A stretch of 13,573 bases of DNA from positions 1 through 13,573 of the forward strand of contig JASEGF010000034.1 of NCBI GenBank assembly GCA_030017935.1, written 5' to 3'. A program made the position numbers and the translations under genes. This DNA is from Bacteroidales bacterium. Its GTDB lineage: Bacteria > Bacteroidota > Bacteroidia > Bacteroidales > DTU049. The notes under the pieces were generated by a model. That model was given only the letters and a program-made list of their open reading frames with translations. It searched no databases and had not been told where the DNA came from. Positions 1 to 6,839 of this stretch are shown here, piece by piece; within the stretch, counting starts at the first letter, position 1; the number at the start of each line of letters is the position of its first letter.

Positions 1-72
1 ATTTTTTAATCTTTACCCATATAAAACGTTATAGAACCTTAAAAATCTTTTTAATAGAAAATTTTTATTCTT

Positions 73-80
73 TATTTTTG
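73..80 (+). promoter_or_regulatory. Bacteroidota-type -7 box for the VIT/ferritin-like gene
   Basis: TATTTTTG matches the Bacteroidota -7 consensus TAnnTTTG and ends 14 bases before the ATG at 95. No clear -33 element or Shine-Dalgarno sequence is visible, which is usual for this phylum. The assignment rests on motif match and position only. Confidence 0.55.
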
Positions 81-94
81 TAAAAAATTACCTT

Positions 95-949
95 ATGATA
101 CAAGATAGATATGCTATAAAAGCACAAAAAGAAGAAATAAATGGGCATTTAATGTATAAAAAACTAGCTAAAAGAGATAAAAAAAATAGTGAACTTTTAT
201 CAAAAATTGCTAGTGAGGAGTTAAAACATTATTATACATTAAAAAAAATTACGCAAAAAGATGTAAAACCTAATAAATTTAAACTTTTTTTGTTTAATAT
301 TTTAGAATATTTGTTTGGGATTACCTTTGTCTTAAAATTAATGGAAAAATCAGAAAATAAAGCTCAAGCAAAATATAAATTTTTAGAAAATAAATATCCT
401 GAAATCAAATCTTTATTAGAAGAAGAAGAAAAGCATGAAGATGAACTCATAAAATTAATAAATGAAGAGAGACTAAAATATGTAGGATCAATAGTACTAG
501 GTATGAATGACGCACTAGTAGAGCTCACTGGCACACTTACAGGATTTACTTTTGCTATGCAAAATAATAAATTAATTTCTCTAGCAGGTTTGATTACTGG
601 AATAGCTGCTGCATTATCTATGGCAGCATCTGAATATTTATCTACTAAAACTGAAAATAACGAAAAAAATCCATTTCTAGCCTCTATTTATACAGGTATA
701 GCTTATATTATTACTGTGGCATTAATTATATTGCCATTTTTCTTTCCAATAAATCCATATATTTCTTTAGCTATTACCTTAGTTATTGGAGTTGCTATCA
801 TTGCTGTTTTCACCTATTATATTTCCGTAGTGCAGGATTTAAGTTTCAGAAAACGCTTTACAAATATGGTTTCAATTAGTATGGGAGTAGCTATTCTATC
901 ATTTCTAATTGGCTTGCTTGCTCGATCAATATTAGGAATACAAGTATAA
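95..949 (+). CDS. Ferritin-like domain + VIT1/CCC1 family iron transporter (MbfA-like)
   Basis: This 284-residue protein has a soluble N-terminal half and a membrane C-terminal half. Residues about 1-125 are helical and charged, with ferritin/rubrerythrin-type iron-ligand patterns: E14, ExxH at E42-H45, and a second ExxH at E111-H114 in a Glu-rich stretch. Residues about 127-284 match the VIT1/CCC1 transporter family ('GMNDALVELTGTLTGF' near 136-151, 'AASEYLS' near 177-183) with about five hydrophobic segments. The layout is that of membrane-bound ferritin (MbfA/'erythrin-VIT1') proteins, which in studied bacteria export iron across the inner membrane, the ferritin domain binding or sensing cytosolic iron. 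The gene stands alone with its own -7 box and a strong terminator downstream. Substrate (Fe2+, possibly Mn2+) is inferred from the family. Confidence 0.88.
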   Translation: MIQDRYAIKAQKEEINGHLMYKKLAKRDKKNSELLSKIASEELKHYYTLKKITQKDVKPNKFKLFLFNILEYLFGITFVLKLMEKSENKAQAKYKFLENKYPEIKSLLEEEEKHEDELIKLINEERLKYVGSIVLGMNDALVELTGTLTGFTFAMQNNKLISLAGLITGIAAALSMAASEYLSTKTENNEKNPFLASIYTGIAYIITVALIILPFFFPINPYISLAITLVIGVAIIAVFTYYISVVQDLSFRKRFTNMVSISMGVAILSFLIGLLARSILGIQV

Positions 950-966
950 TATTTTTAAATAAAAAT

Positions 967-996
967 AAAAGAGGGACTCAAATTAGCCCCTCTTTT
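967..996. terminator. Bidirectional intrinsic terminator between convergent genes
   Basis: Arms AAAAGAGGG (967-975) and CCCTCTTTT (988-996) pair perfectly over nine bases around a 12-base loop. A T run follows the stem on the plus strand, and on the minus strand the A-rich flank gives a T run too. It lies between the stop of the iron transporter and the stop of rplY, so it can end transcription from both sides. Confidence 0.85.
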
Positions 997-1011
997 TGCT
1001 AAAATAATTTT

Positions 1012-1587
1012 TTATTCTTGTGTTTCTACATCACCTGCAGTAGTAGCTCTGGTATAAATCACTTTTGCTATCATCAGATGAGGTGGTTTAATGATTTGAT
1101 ATTCATCATTAATAATATCACGAATACGAATGTTATCACCCACATCCATTTTAGTTATATCTACTGGGATGTAAGAAGGAATTTTGCTAGGAATAGCTCT
1201 CACTGGTAATCTTTTTATTTTTACATCCATTTTACCACCACGCTTTACACCTATAGATTCACCAACAAATTGAATGGGCACATTCATTGTAACGGGCTTA
1301 TCATCACTTAATTCTTTGAAATCTATATGTATCACCTTATCAGAAACAGGATGAAATTGTAAATCCTGCATAATACAATGATGAATTTGTCCATTGAGCT
1401 CAATGTCTATTGTAATTGGTTCAACAGAAGTAAGTATAGGTGATAATTTAGCTTCTTCTAAATAAAAGAATACTTGTTTTTCACCACCATACATTACACA
1501 AGGCACGAAGCCTTTTTTTCGCAATTGTTTTGCGTCTTTCTTCCCTACGCTCTCTCTTGGGGAGCCACTAATAGAAAGTACTTTCAT
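1012..1587 (-). CDS. rplY: 50S ribosomal protein L25 / general stress protein Ctc
   Basis: This 191-residue protein is the long (TL5/CTC) form of L25. The N-terminal domain, residues about 1-90, is the 5S rRNA-binding L25 fold: it opens with 'KVLSISGSPRESVGKKDAKQ', followed by 'VPCVMYGG' and the 'FHPVSDKVIHIDF' segment near 78-90. The C-terminal TL5 beta domain covers about 98-180 ('PVTMNVPIQFVGESIGVKRGG' region, then 'IPSYIPVDITKMDVGDNI'). It binds 5S rRNA in the large ribosomal subunit. Its start lies 32 bases after the prs stop, so the two are probably cotranscribed; this prs-rplY order is common in Bacteroidota. The ATG chosen matches the family N terminus. It ends at the bidirectional terminator. 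Confidence 0.95.
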   Translation of the reverse strand: MKVLSISGSPRESVGKKDAKQLRKKGFVPCVMYGGEKQVFFYLEEAKLSPILTSVEPITIDIELNGQIHHCIMQDLQFHPVSDKVIHIDFKELSDDKPVTMNVPIQFVGESIGVKRGGKMDVKIKRLPVRAIPSKIPSYIPVDITKMDVGDNIRIRDIINDEYQIIKPPHLMIAKVIYTRATTAGDVETQE

Positions 1588-1619
1588 AATCTTATGTTTT
1601 TTTTAATTGGTTTTCATAT

Positions 1620-2564
1620 TTAAATAAAAGGATTAAAATCAAAAAATGAACTTATAGATTCACATTGAATATTTCTTTTAATCACTTCAGCAAAAATATT
1701 AGCTACTGATAAAACAACAATTTTGTCAGATGATTTTCTCAATGGTATAGTATCTGTAACTATTAGTTGGTCAATGACACTTTCATCTATTTTTTCTATA
1801 GCATCATTACTAAGTAAAGCATGTGTACAAACTGCTCTGATAGTCAAAGCACCTTTTTCTTTCATCAGATTAGCAGCTTTAATGAGAGAGCCAGCAGTAT
1901 CTATTATATCATCAAAAATTATTACATTTTTATTTTTCACATCACCTATCAAAACCATATCTGATATCTGATTTGCTTTTTCTCTTTGTTTATAGCAAAT
2001 AGCCATATCACAGTTAAAAGCTTTAGAATATACATTAGCTCTTTTAGTACCACCAGTATCAGGAGATGAAACTACTAAATTAGGAATGTTTAGATCTTTT
2101 ATATAATCATAAAAAATACTAGAAGCGAAAAGGTGATCTACAGGGATATTAAAAAAACCTTGCAATTGATCTGCATGTAGGTCCATAGTAATAATATGGG
2201 TAGCACCTGCTGCTTGTAATAAATCTGCTACAAGTTTAGAACCTATCGCCACTCTAGGTTTATCTTTCCTATCTTGTCTAGCAAAACCAAAATATGGAAT
2301 TACAGCATAAATATGCTTAGCAGAAGCTCTTTTGGCGGCATCTATCATCAGTAATAATTCAAATAAATTATCTACTGGTGGGAAAGTAGATTGCACGATA
2401 AATACTTCTTTTCCTCGAATTGTTTCATCGAAACTCACTTGAAACTCTCCATCGGCAAATTTCGTATATGTCGTCTTGCCGAGTGGAATACCATAATTTT
2501 TTGCTATACTTTCTGCTAATACTCGTGATGCATTACCACTATAAATTCCAACTTTGGGTTCCAC
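1620..2564 (-). CDS. prs: Ribose-phosphate pyrophosphokinase (PRPP synthetase)
   Basis: The 314-residue product makes 5-phosphoribosyl 1-diphosphate from ribose 5-phosphate and ATP, the precursor for purine, pyrimidine, NAD, His and Trp synthesis. Class I hallmarks are present in order: 'FADGEFQVSF' (36-45), the ATP-binding 'RQDRKDKPR' (96-104), 'MDLHADQLQGFF' with H130 (127-138), 'SPDTGG' (167-172), the 'KQREKANQ' segment (192-199), and the PRPP-binding loop 'VIIFDDIIDTAGS' (214-226). Length is typical and no key residue appears lost. It is the first gene of a probable prs-rplY operon and diverges from the glycosyltransferase at 2694. Its promoter probably sits very close to the ATG (see 2576-2583). 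Confidence 0.97.
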   Translation of the reverse strand: MEPKVGIYSGNASRVLAESIAKNYGIPLGKTTYTKFADGEFQVSFDETIRGKEVFIVQSTFPPVDNLFELLLMIDAAKRASAKHIYAVIPYFGFARQDRKDKPRVAIGSKLVADLLQAAGATHIITMDLHADQLQGFFNIPVDHLFASSIFYDYIKDLNIPNLVVSSPDTGGTKRANVYSKAFNCDMAICYKQREKANQISDMVLIGDVKNKNVIIFDDIIDTAGSLIKAANLMKEKGALTIRAVCTHALLSNDAIEKIDESVIDQLIVTDTIPLRKSSDKIVVLSVANIFAEVIKRNIQCESISSFFDFNPFI

Positions 2565-2575
2565 AATTTTTTTTG

Positions 2576-2583
2576 CAAAGTTA
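2576..2583 (-). promoter_or_regulatory. Probable prs -7 box
   Basis: Read on the minus strand this is TAACTTTG, an exact TAnnTTTG match. It ends only 11 bases before the prs ATG (2564), so if used the transcript would have a leader of only a few nucleotides, close to leaderless. No convincing -33 element is seen. Confidence 0.5.
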
Positions 2584-2666
2584 CATTAAAAAATATATCT
2601 TAAAAAATTAATTTGTTTCCTTTTTAAAAAAAAAATAATAATATGATTTTATAAATAAGCTTTTTT

Positions 2667-2674
2667 TAATTTTG
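2667..2674 (+). promoter_or_regulatory. Probable -7 box for the GT4 glycosyltransferase
   Basis: TAATTTTG matches TAnnTTTG and ends 19 bases before the ATG at 2694, in the 129-base AT-rich gap shared with the divergent prs promoter. Confidence 0.55.
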
Positions 2675-2693
2675 CAATGAAAATAAATTTTTT

Positions 2694-3812
2694 ATGAAAA
2701 TCTTGCAAGCTTGTGGTGGATATTCTATGGGAGGATTAGAACAGCAAACTATTAAAATTTCTTTAGCTTTACAAAACAAAGGTCATAACGTACTTGTATT
2801 CTGTTCTGCTGATAGTCTAATTAGTGAAAAATGCAAAAGTTTAAATTTGCAATTTTCTACTGGTCTTTTTGACAATGGTACTAATGCTTTTACCAATTAT
2901 AAAAATACTCATACTGTAATTAAAAATTTCTCTCCAGATATTATTCACGTGCAACGTTCACATGATTTATTTCCTATAGTAAGCGTTTTGAATACATATA
3001 GATTGAGTACTCCACTATTTTTCACTCGTAGAATGGAAAGTAATATTAGTAAAAAAACTTTAATACATAGATGGATTTATCATCGTATAGACAAATGTTA
3101 TGCTATTTCAAACTTTATTAAAGAAAATTTAATCATAACTACTCCTATCAATGCTAAAAAAATAGAAATACTAAATAATGCTGTAGATTTAAATATTTTC
3201 GATCCTAATAAATATGATAAAACTCTAAATCGTCAAAAATTTAATATACCAAATGATGCTATTGTAATAGGTATGGTAGGCAGGATATCACCTATGAAAG
3301 GTCATCGTGAATTAATTTTTGCTGCTGCTGAATTACTAAAAAATCATTATGACAATTTATTTTTTGCATTTTTTGGCGGCGCAAGTGTAGGTGAAGAATA
3401 TTTCGCTAACGAAATTTATCAATTAGCTGATTATACTTTACCCAAAGAAAAATTTATGTTCTATGAATTTACAGACTCTGTGGCTGATGTACTGAGTACA
3501 ATGGATATTTTTGTTTTTCCTTCATATCGTGAATCTTTTGGTAATGCACTATTAGAAGCTATGGCTATGCAGTTACCTATTGTTAGTTCATTCGCTGGTG
3601 GTGTTACAGACATTGTTAATTGCAAAGAAAATACTTTATGCGTAGAACCCCAGAATCACAAACAAATATACGAGGCTATTAAACTTTTATTATCAAATGA
3701 TGAACTAAAAAATAATATAGCTCTAAATGCTCGCAAGACTGCAGAAAATCATAGTTTCTATGAGTTTATTATTAAATTAGAAAAAGATTATTCAGATTTT
3801 ATTAAACAATAA
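2694..3812 (+). CDS. GT4-family glycosyltransferase (GT-B fold)
   Basis: This 372-residue protein has the two Rossmann-like halves of GT-B glycosyltransferases. The N-terminal acceptor half starts 'MKILQACGGYSMGGLEQQ' with the Gly-rich loop typical of GT4. The C-terminal half begins about residue 190 with 'VIGMVGRISPMKGH' (191-204), which carries the nucleotide-sugar contact region, and holds the E-x7-E motif as E280 and E288 in 'ESFGNALLE'. No membrane segment or signal peptide is seen, so it should act at the cytoplasmic side on lipid-linked or surface glycan precursors. Sugar donor and acceptor cannot be read from sequence. The next gene on the strand is another glycosyltransferase, but they are separated by 221 bases including a palindrome and a separate -7 box, so they may be independent units. 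Confidence 0.9.
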   Translation: MKILQACGGYSMGGLEQQTIKISLALQNKGHNVLVFCSADSLISEKCKSLNLQFSTGLFDNGTNAFTNYKNTHTVIKNFSPDIIHVQRSHDLFPIVSVLNTYRLSTPLFFTRRMESNISKKTLIHRWIYHRIDKCYAISNFIKENLIITTPINAKKIEILNNAVDLNIFDPNKYDKTLNRQKFNIPNDAIVIGMVGRISPMKGHRELIFAAAELLKNHYDNLFFAFFGGASVGEEYFANEIYQLADYTLPKEKFMFYEFTDSVADVLSTMDIFVFPSYRESFGNALLEAMAMQLPIVSSFAGGVTDIVNCKENTLCVEPQNHKQIYEAIKLLLSNDELKNNIALNARKTAENHSFYEFIIKLEKDYSDFIKQ

Positions 3813-3851
3813 ATTAAATTGTAGATATAGGCGTTTAATTAATAATTGATT

Positions 3852-3938
3852 AGAAAAGGCGATAAAGGGATAACGGGATTAATTATAAAAATTTTGCAAA
3901 TTTTTATAATATCCTTCTATACCATCTCTTGTCTTTCT
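3852..3938. repeat. Large imperfect palindrome with perfect 13-bp core
   Basis: The core (3882-3910) has perfect 13-base arms, ATTATAAAAATTT and its reverse complement, around a TGC loop. GGAT (3876-3879) then pairs with ATCC (3911-3914). Beyond this, interrupted pairing of an AGAAAAGGCGATAAAGGGAT arm with the segment ending at AGAAAGAC (minus-strand sense, 3931-3938) continues, possibly to about 3836-3953. It fills most of the 221-base gap between two glycosyltransferase genes. It has no T run on the correct side for a classical terminator. It could be a miniature inverted-repeat element, an RNA hairpin or a protein site. Confidence 0.6.
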
Positions 3939-4007
3939 ATCCATCTTAATACCCACCTCTCACTGCCATCATTATACTTATATTTTTATTTGTTTCTATT
4001 TAATTAT

Positions 4008-4015
4008 TAATTTTG
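4008..4015 (+). promoter_or_regulatory. Probable -7 box for the GT-A glycosyltransferase
   Basis: TAATTTTG fits TAnnTTTG and ends 18 bases before the ATG at 4034. A TTTG at 3989-3992 could be a -33 element, but the 15-base spacing is shorter than is usual for this promoter class. Confidence 0.5.
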
Positions 4016-4033
4016 GAATTAAAAAATTAATAA

Positions 4034-5014
4034 ATGCGAATCAGTGGTTTTACCTTTTGCAGAAATGCAGATAAGCTCTATTATCCTATTAAACAGTCTA
4101 TTCTATCCATTTTGCCAATTGTAGATGAATTTATTGTAAATATAGGTGATTGCGATGATGATGATAAAACTGTAGAATTAATAGAAAGTATAAATAGTCC
4201 AAAAATAAAATTAATTTTTTCTAAATGGAACTTAGAAAAATATCCTAACGGCACCGAGAATGCACATCAGACTGATATTGCAAAGAATGCTTGTAGTGGA
4301 GATTGGCTTTTTTACTTACAAGCTGATGAAGTCGTACACGAAAAATATTTAGATAGTATAGTAAAACGTTGTGAAGAATTAATAGAAAATAAGGATATAG
4401 AAGGGTTATTATTCGATTATGTACACTTTTATGGCGATTATTGGCATTATCAAAATAGTCATGGTTGGTACAAAAAAGAAATCAGAATTATCAGAAATGA
4501 TCCAGATATTCATTCTTGGGAAAGTGCACAATCTTTTCGCAGAATTCCAAACTTTGATGGTGTACATTATAGGCAACAAGAAGGCACATTTAAATTAAAA
4601 GTTGCCAAAGTGAATGCAGCTATTTATCATTATGGATGGGTGAGGCCTCCCGAGTTAATGCAAAAAAAGAAAATTGCCCTAGATACCATTCATAAAGGGG
4701 AGAATATTGCTTTAGATAATAATAAAAATGTAGAAATTTTTGCTTATGCTCCACTTGGTACCTTGCCAGTATTTAAAGATACTCATCCAACAGTAATGAA
4801 TGATTGGATTAAAAATTTTAATTGGCAAGATAAATTAAATTATTCTAAAAAACCCTCTGCAAATTATAAAAAACCTTCTACCAGACATCGTATTTTAACA
4901 AAAATTGAAAAAATTTTTTTCAAAAATAAAATCTCTATCGGAGAATTTAAAAATTATAAATTAATATTACACACTGACAAAAAAAATAAAAAAGTTAATT
5001 CTTATAATTCATAA
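4034..5014 (+). CDS. Family 2-like (GT-A fold) glycosyltransferase
   Basis: This 326-residue protein begins 'MRISGFTFCRNADKLYYPI', a nucleotide-binding strand/loop typical of a GT-A subgroup I recall as frequent in Bacteroidota. An acidic loop 'GDCDDDD' (38-44) follows, and 'DWLFYLQADEVVHEKYL' (90-106) supplies the DxD-like metal/sugar-phosphate site around D98. The region 'HFYGDY...HGWYKKEIRIIRND' and later 'YHYGWVRPPELM' also match my memory of that subgroup. No membrane segment is visible, so it should be cytoplasmic and transfer a sugar from an activated donor to a surface or capsular glycan. The C-terminal 50 residues are Lys-rich and outside the catalytic fold. Donor and acceptor are unknown. 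It has its own -7 box. Confidence 0.82.
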   Translation: MRISGFTFCRNADKLYYPIKQSILSILPIVDEFIVNIGDCDDDDKTVELIESINSPKIKLIFSKWNLEKYPNGTENAHQTDIAKNACSGDWLFYLQADEVVHEKYLDSIVKRCEELIENKDIEGLLFDYVHFYGDYWHYQNSHGWYKKEIRIIRNDPDIHSWESAQSFRRIPNFDGVHYRQQEGTFKLKVAKVNAAIYHYGWVRPPELMQKKKIALDTIHKGENIALDNNKNVEIFAYAPLGTLPVFKDTHPTVMNDWIKNFNWQDKLNYSKKPSANYKKPSTRHRILTKIEKIFFKNKISIGEFKNYKLILHTDKKNKKVNSYNS

Positions 5015-5060
5015 TAAAATAATCTGCCTTTAAATTTAAAAATTCTCATAAAGTAAAACT

Positions 5061-5099
5061 TTTTTATGGATTTTTAATTAAAAATTTTTTGTATTTTTG
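5061..5099 (+). promoter_or_regulatory. Promoter module of dam with TATTTTTG -7 box
   Basis: The module has TTTTTATGGATT (5061-5072), then AAAATTTTTTG, then the -7 box TATTTTTG (5092-5099). The same pieces in the same order occur before the secreted-protein gene at 13169, and a related core precedes the genes at 6180 and 9225. The dam ATG is 105 bases further on, giving an unusually long leader for this window. That leader contains only a possible 14-codon ORF (5130-5174) that I do not regard as supported. Confidence 0.55.
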
Positions 5100-5204
5100 A
5101 ATAAATTTAAAGCGTATTTTCATTCAAATATGGTTGATATGCAATACAAATTAGAGTATAAAAGTATTTTATAAAACATTAAATCCTATTAAAGTGCTAA
5201 TAAA

Positions 5205-6785
5205 ATGGATATAACAAGGTTAAATAAAACAGCAAAACCATTTATAAAATGGGCTGGAGGTAAAGCTCAGTTATTAACTGAAATTGATAATGAAATTCCT
5301 AATTTCATTAAACAAAATCAATTTACCTACATAGAACCTTTTGTTGGCGCAGGTGCAGTATTCTTTTGGATTATACAAAAATATCCTAATATTAATAAAG
5401 CCATTATTAATGATATTAATTCGGATTTAATAAATACCTACCGAATAATAAAAGAAAATGTAGAGAAATTAATTCTATTACTAAAAATTTGGGAAAAAGA
5501 GTATCATTCATTACAAAATAATATTCATGAGAAAAAGGAATACTATTACTCAAAAAGAAAATTATTTAATAAAAGACAGTCTGACAATATAACACAAGCT
5601 GCTCTCTTCATTTTTTTAAATAGAACGTGCTTTAATGGATTGTATCGCGTAAATAGTAAAAATGAGTTTAATGTCCCTATTGGTAGTTATAAAAAACCAA
5701 TGATTTGTGATGAAGAAAATTTACTTGCAGTTAGTGAGGTTTTGCAAAATGTAACTATTTTGTGTGGTGACTTTGAAAAAACATTAGAATATTCTGAGAA
5801 TAATACTTTATTTTATTTAGACCCACCATATAAACCCATAAGTGATACATCTAGTTTCAATTCATACACAAATAAAGATTTTGATGATGCAGAGCAAATC
5901 AGACTTGCCAAATTTTGCGAAAAAATAGATTCGCTTGGCTATAAATGGATTTTAAGTAATTCCGATGTTAAAGGCAAAAACCCAAATGATAATTTTTTTG
6001 ATGAATTGTACGGAAAATTTATTATTAAGAGAGTATTAGCCAAAAGAAATATTAATGCAAATCCAAATAAAAGAGGAGAACTCACAGAATTATTAATTAC
6101 AAATAGCGCCTATGAAAAAATTAGATTATTTCAATTTTTTTTTGTAAATTTACAATTGAGAAATTTAAAAAATTTTATTGTGAAAACAAAAATTTACCTT
6201 TTTATAATAATAATATCAATCTTATGCTTAGCTTCTGATTGTGACAGAGTTAAAGATAGACCGACTTATTACCTTGACCAGGAAATTAAAGATTATACTC
6301 TATTTCCAATTGGAAGCTACTGGATATATAAAGATTCTTTGACAAATAATATAGATACTGTTAGTATTATTTCTCAGACAATTGAAATTTATTCGGGAGG
6401 AGAAGAACCTTTTAAGTGGGAGGTTTTTTCTCAAAATAGGTATTCGTCTTATAATAATGATACTGTTTTTGGGTTTGGAGAGAGCTATACTTTATATAGT
6501 GAAGGATTGTGCACTTATGTAGAAAGACGTTGGTGTAGATTTTTTAGTCAAAAAGAAATTGGTTATATGCTTCAAAATCATTTATTGTATGAAAATTATT
6601 ATGATTCTTTATTTATAAATAATAAATGGTATAAAGAAATTAAAGTTTTTAAATTTTCTTTTAATAGTCCTGATACTTCAATTATTGAACGTTATTATTA
6701 TGGCAAACATATTGGATTAATAAAAAAAGAAAATGCAGATTCTTCAGAAAATTGGCTTTTAAAATCGTATCATATAAATAATTAA
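5205..6785 (+). CDS. dam: Dam-family DNA adenine-N6 methyltransferase, frame fused to a downstream lipoprotein
   Basis: Residues 1 to about 302 form a complete D12 class (Dam) adenine-N6 methyltransferase: motif X 'FIKWAGGKAQLL' (13-24), SAM-binding 'YIEPFVGAGAVFF' (42-54), 'NDINSDLINTY' (69-79), 'FLNRTCFNGLYRVN' (137-150), catalytic 'DPPY' (206-209), and the usual ending 'KRGELTELLITN' (289-300). Relatives typically stop within a few residues of this point. Here no stop occurs; the frame continues through a T9 tract and a promoter-like segment (residues about 303-325) and then into a small lipoprotein that starts at GTG 6180 (residue 326). A cytosolic enzyme carrying an internal signal peptide makes no obvious sense, so I read this as two genes with the dam stop lost or shifted. 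Loss of a single T in the tract would end Dam at TAA 6145-6147. Target sequence (GATC in most of the family) is not determined. No restriction enzyme partner is nearby, so it looks like an orphan. Confidence 0.85.
   Translation: MDITRLNKTAKPFIKWAGGKAQLLTEIDNEIPNFIKQNQFTYIEPFVGAGAVFFWIIQKYPNINKAIINDINSDLINTYRIIKENVEKLILLLKIWEKEYHSLQNNIHEKKEYYYSKRKLFNKRQSDNITQAALFIFLNRTCFNGLYRVNSKNEFNVPIGSYKKPMICDEENLLAVSEVLQNVTILCGDFEKTLEYSENNTLFYLDPPYKPISDTSSFNSYTNKDFDDAEQIRLAKFCEKIDSLGYKWILSNSDVKGKNPNDNFFDELYGKFIIKRVLAKRNINANPNKRGELTELLITNSAYEKIRLFQFFFVNLQLRNLKNFIVKTKIYLFIIIISILCLASDCDRVKDRPTYYLDQEIKDYTLFPIGSYWIYKDSLTNNIDTVSIISQTIEIYSGGEEPFKWEVFSQNRYSSYNNDTVFGFGESYTLYSEGLCTYVERRWCRFFSQKEIGYMLQNHLLYENYYDSLFINNKWYKEIKVFKFSFNSPDTSIIERYYYGKHIGLIKKENADSSENWLLKSYHINN
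6115..6179 (+). promoter_or_regulatory. Duplicated promoter/leader of the 6180 lipoprotein
   Basis: This segment is nearly identical to 9158-9224: GATTATTTCAAT, a T tract (nine here, eight there), GTAA, a -7 like box (TAAATTTA at 6145-6152, one base off TAnnTTTG), then GAAATTTAAAAAA and T-rich sequence up to the start codon. It lies inside the open frame that follows the methylase domain. Its duplication before another secreted-protein gene, at the same distance from the start, argues that it is a leader and not coding. Confidence 0.6.
6180..6785 (+). CDS. Small exported lipoprotein-like protein, paralogue 1 (GTG start)
   Basis: Read from GTG 6180 this gives a 201-residue protein with a classic signal sequence ('MKTKIYLFIIIISILCLAS') and a Cys at residue 21. 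The residue before the Cys is Asp ('LASDC'), where lipoboxes normally have Gly, Ala or Ser, so lipidation is uncertain. The mature part shares 'RPTYY', 'GSYW-Y-DS', 'DSLFINNKWYKEI' and the final 'SSENWLLKSYHINN' with the proteins at 11946 and 12513. GTG is chosen because it aligns with the ATG of those paralogues and sits 28 bases after the leader's -7 like box. The same frame is open upstream into the methylase. No function is known; it is a small, Tyr/Trp-rich, probably beta-structured envelope protein. Confidence 0.72.
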   Translation: MKTKIYLFIIIISILCLASDCDRVKDRPTYYLDQEIKDYTLFPIGSYWIYKDSLTNNIDTVSIISQTIEIYSGGEEPFKWEVFSQNRYSSYNNDTVFGFGESYTLYSEGLCTYVERRWCRFFSQKEIGYMLQNHLLYENYYDSLFINNKWYKEIKVFKFSFNSPDTSIIERYYYGKHIGLIKKENADSSENWLLKSYHINN

Positions 6786-6809
6786 AACCTAAAAATTATG
6801 AAAGCAAAA
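6761..6809 (+). repeat. Lipoprotein 3'-end/spacer/start repeat, copy 1
   Basis: AAAATCGTATCATATAAATA, then ATTAAAACCTAAAAATTATG, then AAAGCAAAA: the last codons of the lipoprotein (encoding 'SYHINN'), a 12-base spacer and the start of a following gene. It differs from the copy at 12476-12524 by a single base, and its part up to ATGAAA matches 13061-13103 with the same single difference. Confidence 0.9.
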
Positions 6810-6839
6810 AAATTTTTTTTAAAAATAAAAAGCCTATGA
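6798..6839 (+). pseudogene. Vestigial lipoprotein gene start (13 codons)
   Basis: The ATG at 6798 lies where the next lipoprotein begins in the equivalent copy at 12513, and it opens with the same 'MKAK'. After 'MKAKKFFLKIKSL' it stops at TGA 6837-6839. The stop overlaps the ATG of the next gene as ATGA. I read it as a broken 5' end left by recombination. It could still serve as a short upstream ORF that couples translation to the 6836 gene. Confidence 0.55.

Noticed and set aside
1018..2611. Plus-strand open frames across rplY and prs
   Set aside because: They are antisense to two clearly recognised conserved genes, short, and have no family features.
3882..3910. Perfect 13-bp palindrome as an intrinsic terminator of the GT4 gene
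   Set aside because: The stem is pure A/T with a three-base loop and no following T run, so it would be a weak terminator.
5130..5174. Possible 14-codon leader ORF ('MVDMQYKLEYKSIL') upstream of dam
   Set aside because: Such short frames arise easily in this composition. There is no overlap with dam and no repeat or family support.
5205..6104. Dam as part of a restriction-modification system or a GATC-based switch for the cluster
   Set aside because: No endonuclease gene is adjacent, and the promoter modules contain no GATC. By eye GATC seems uncommon in the window (about 13 sites), but I could not compute a proper expectation, so I draw no conclusion.
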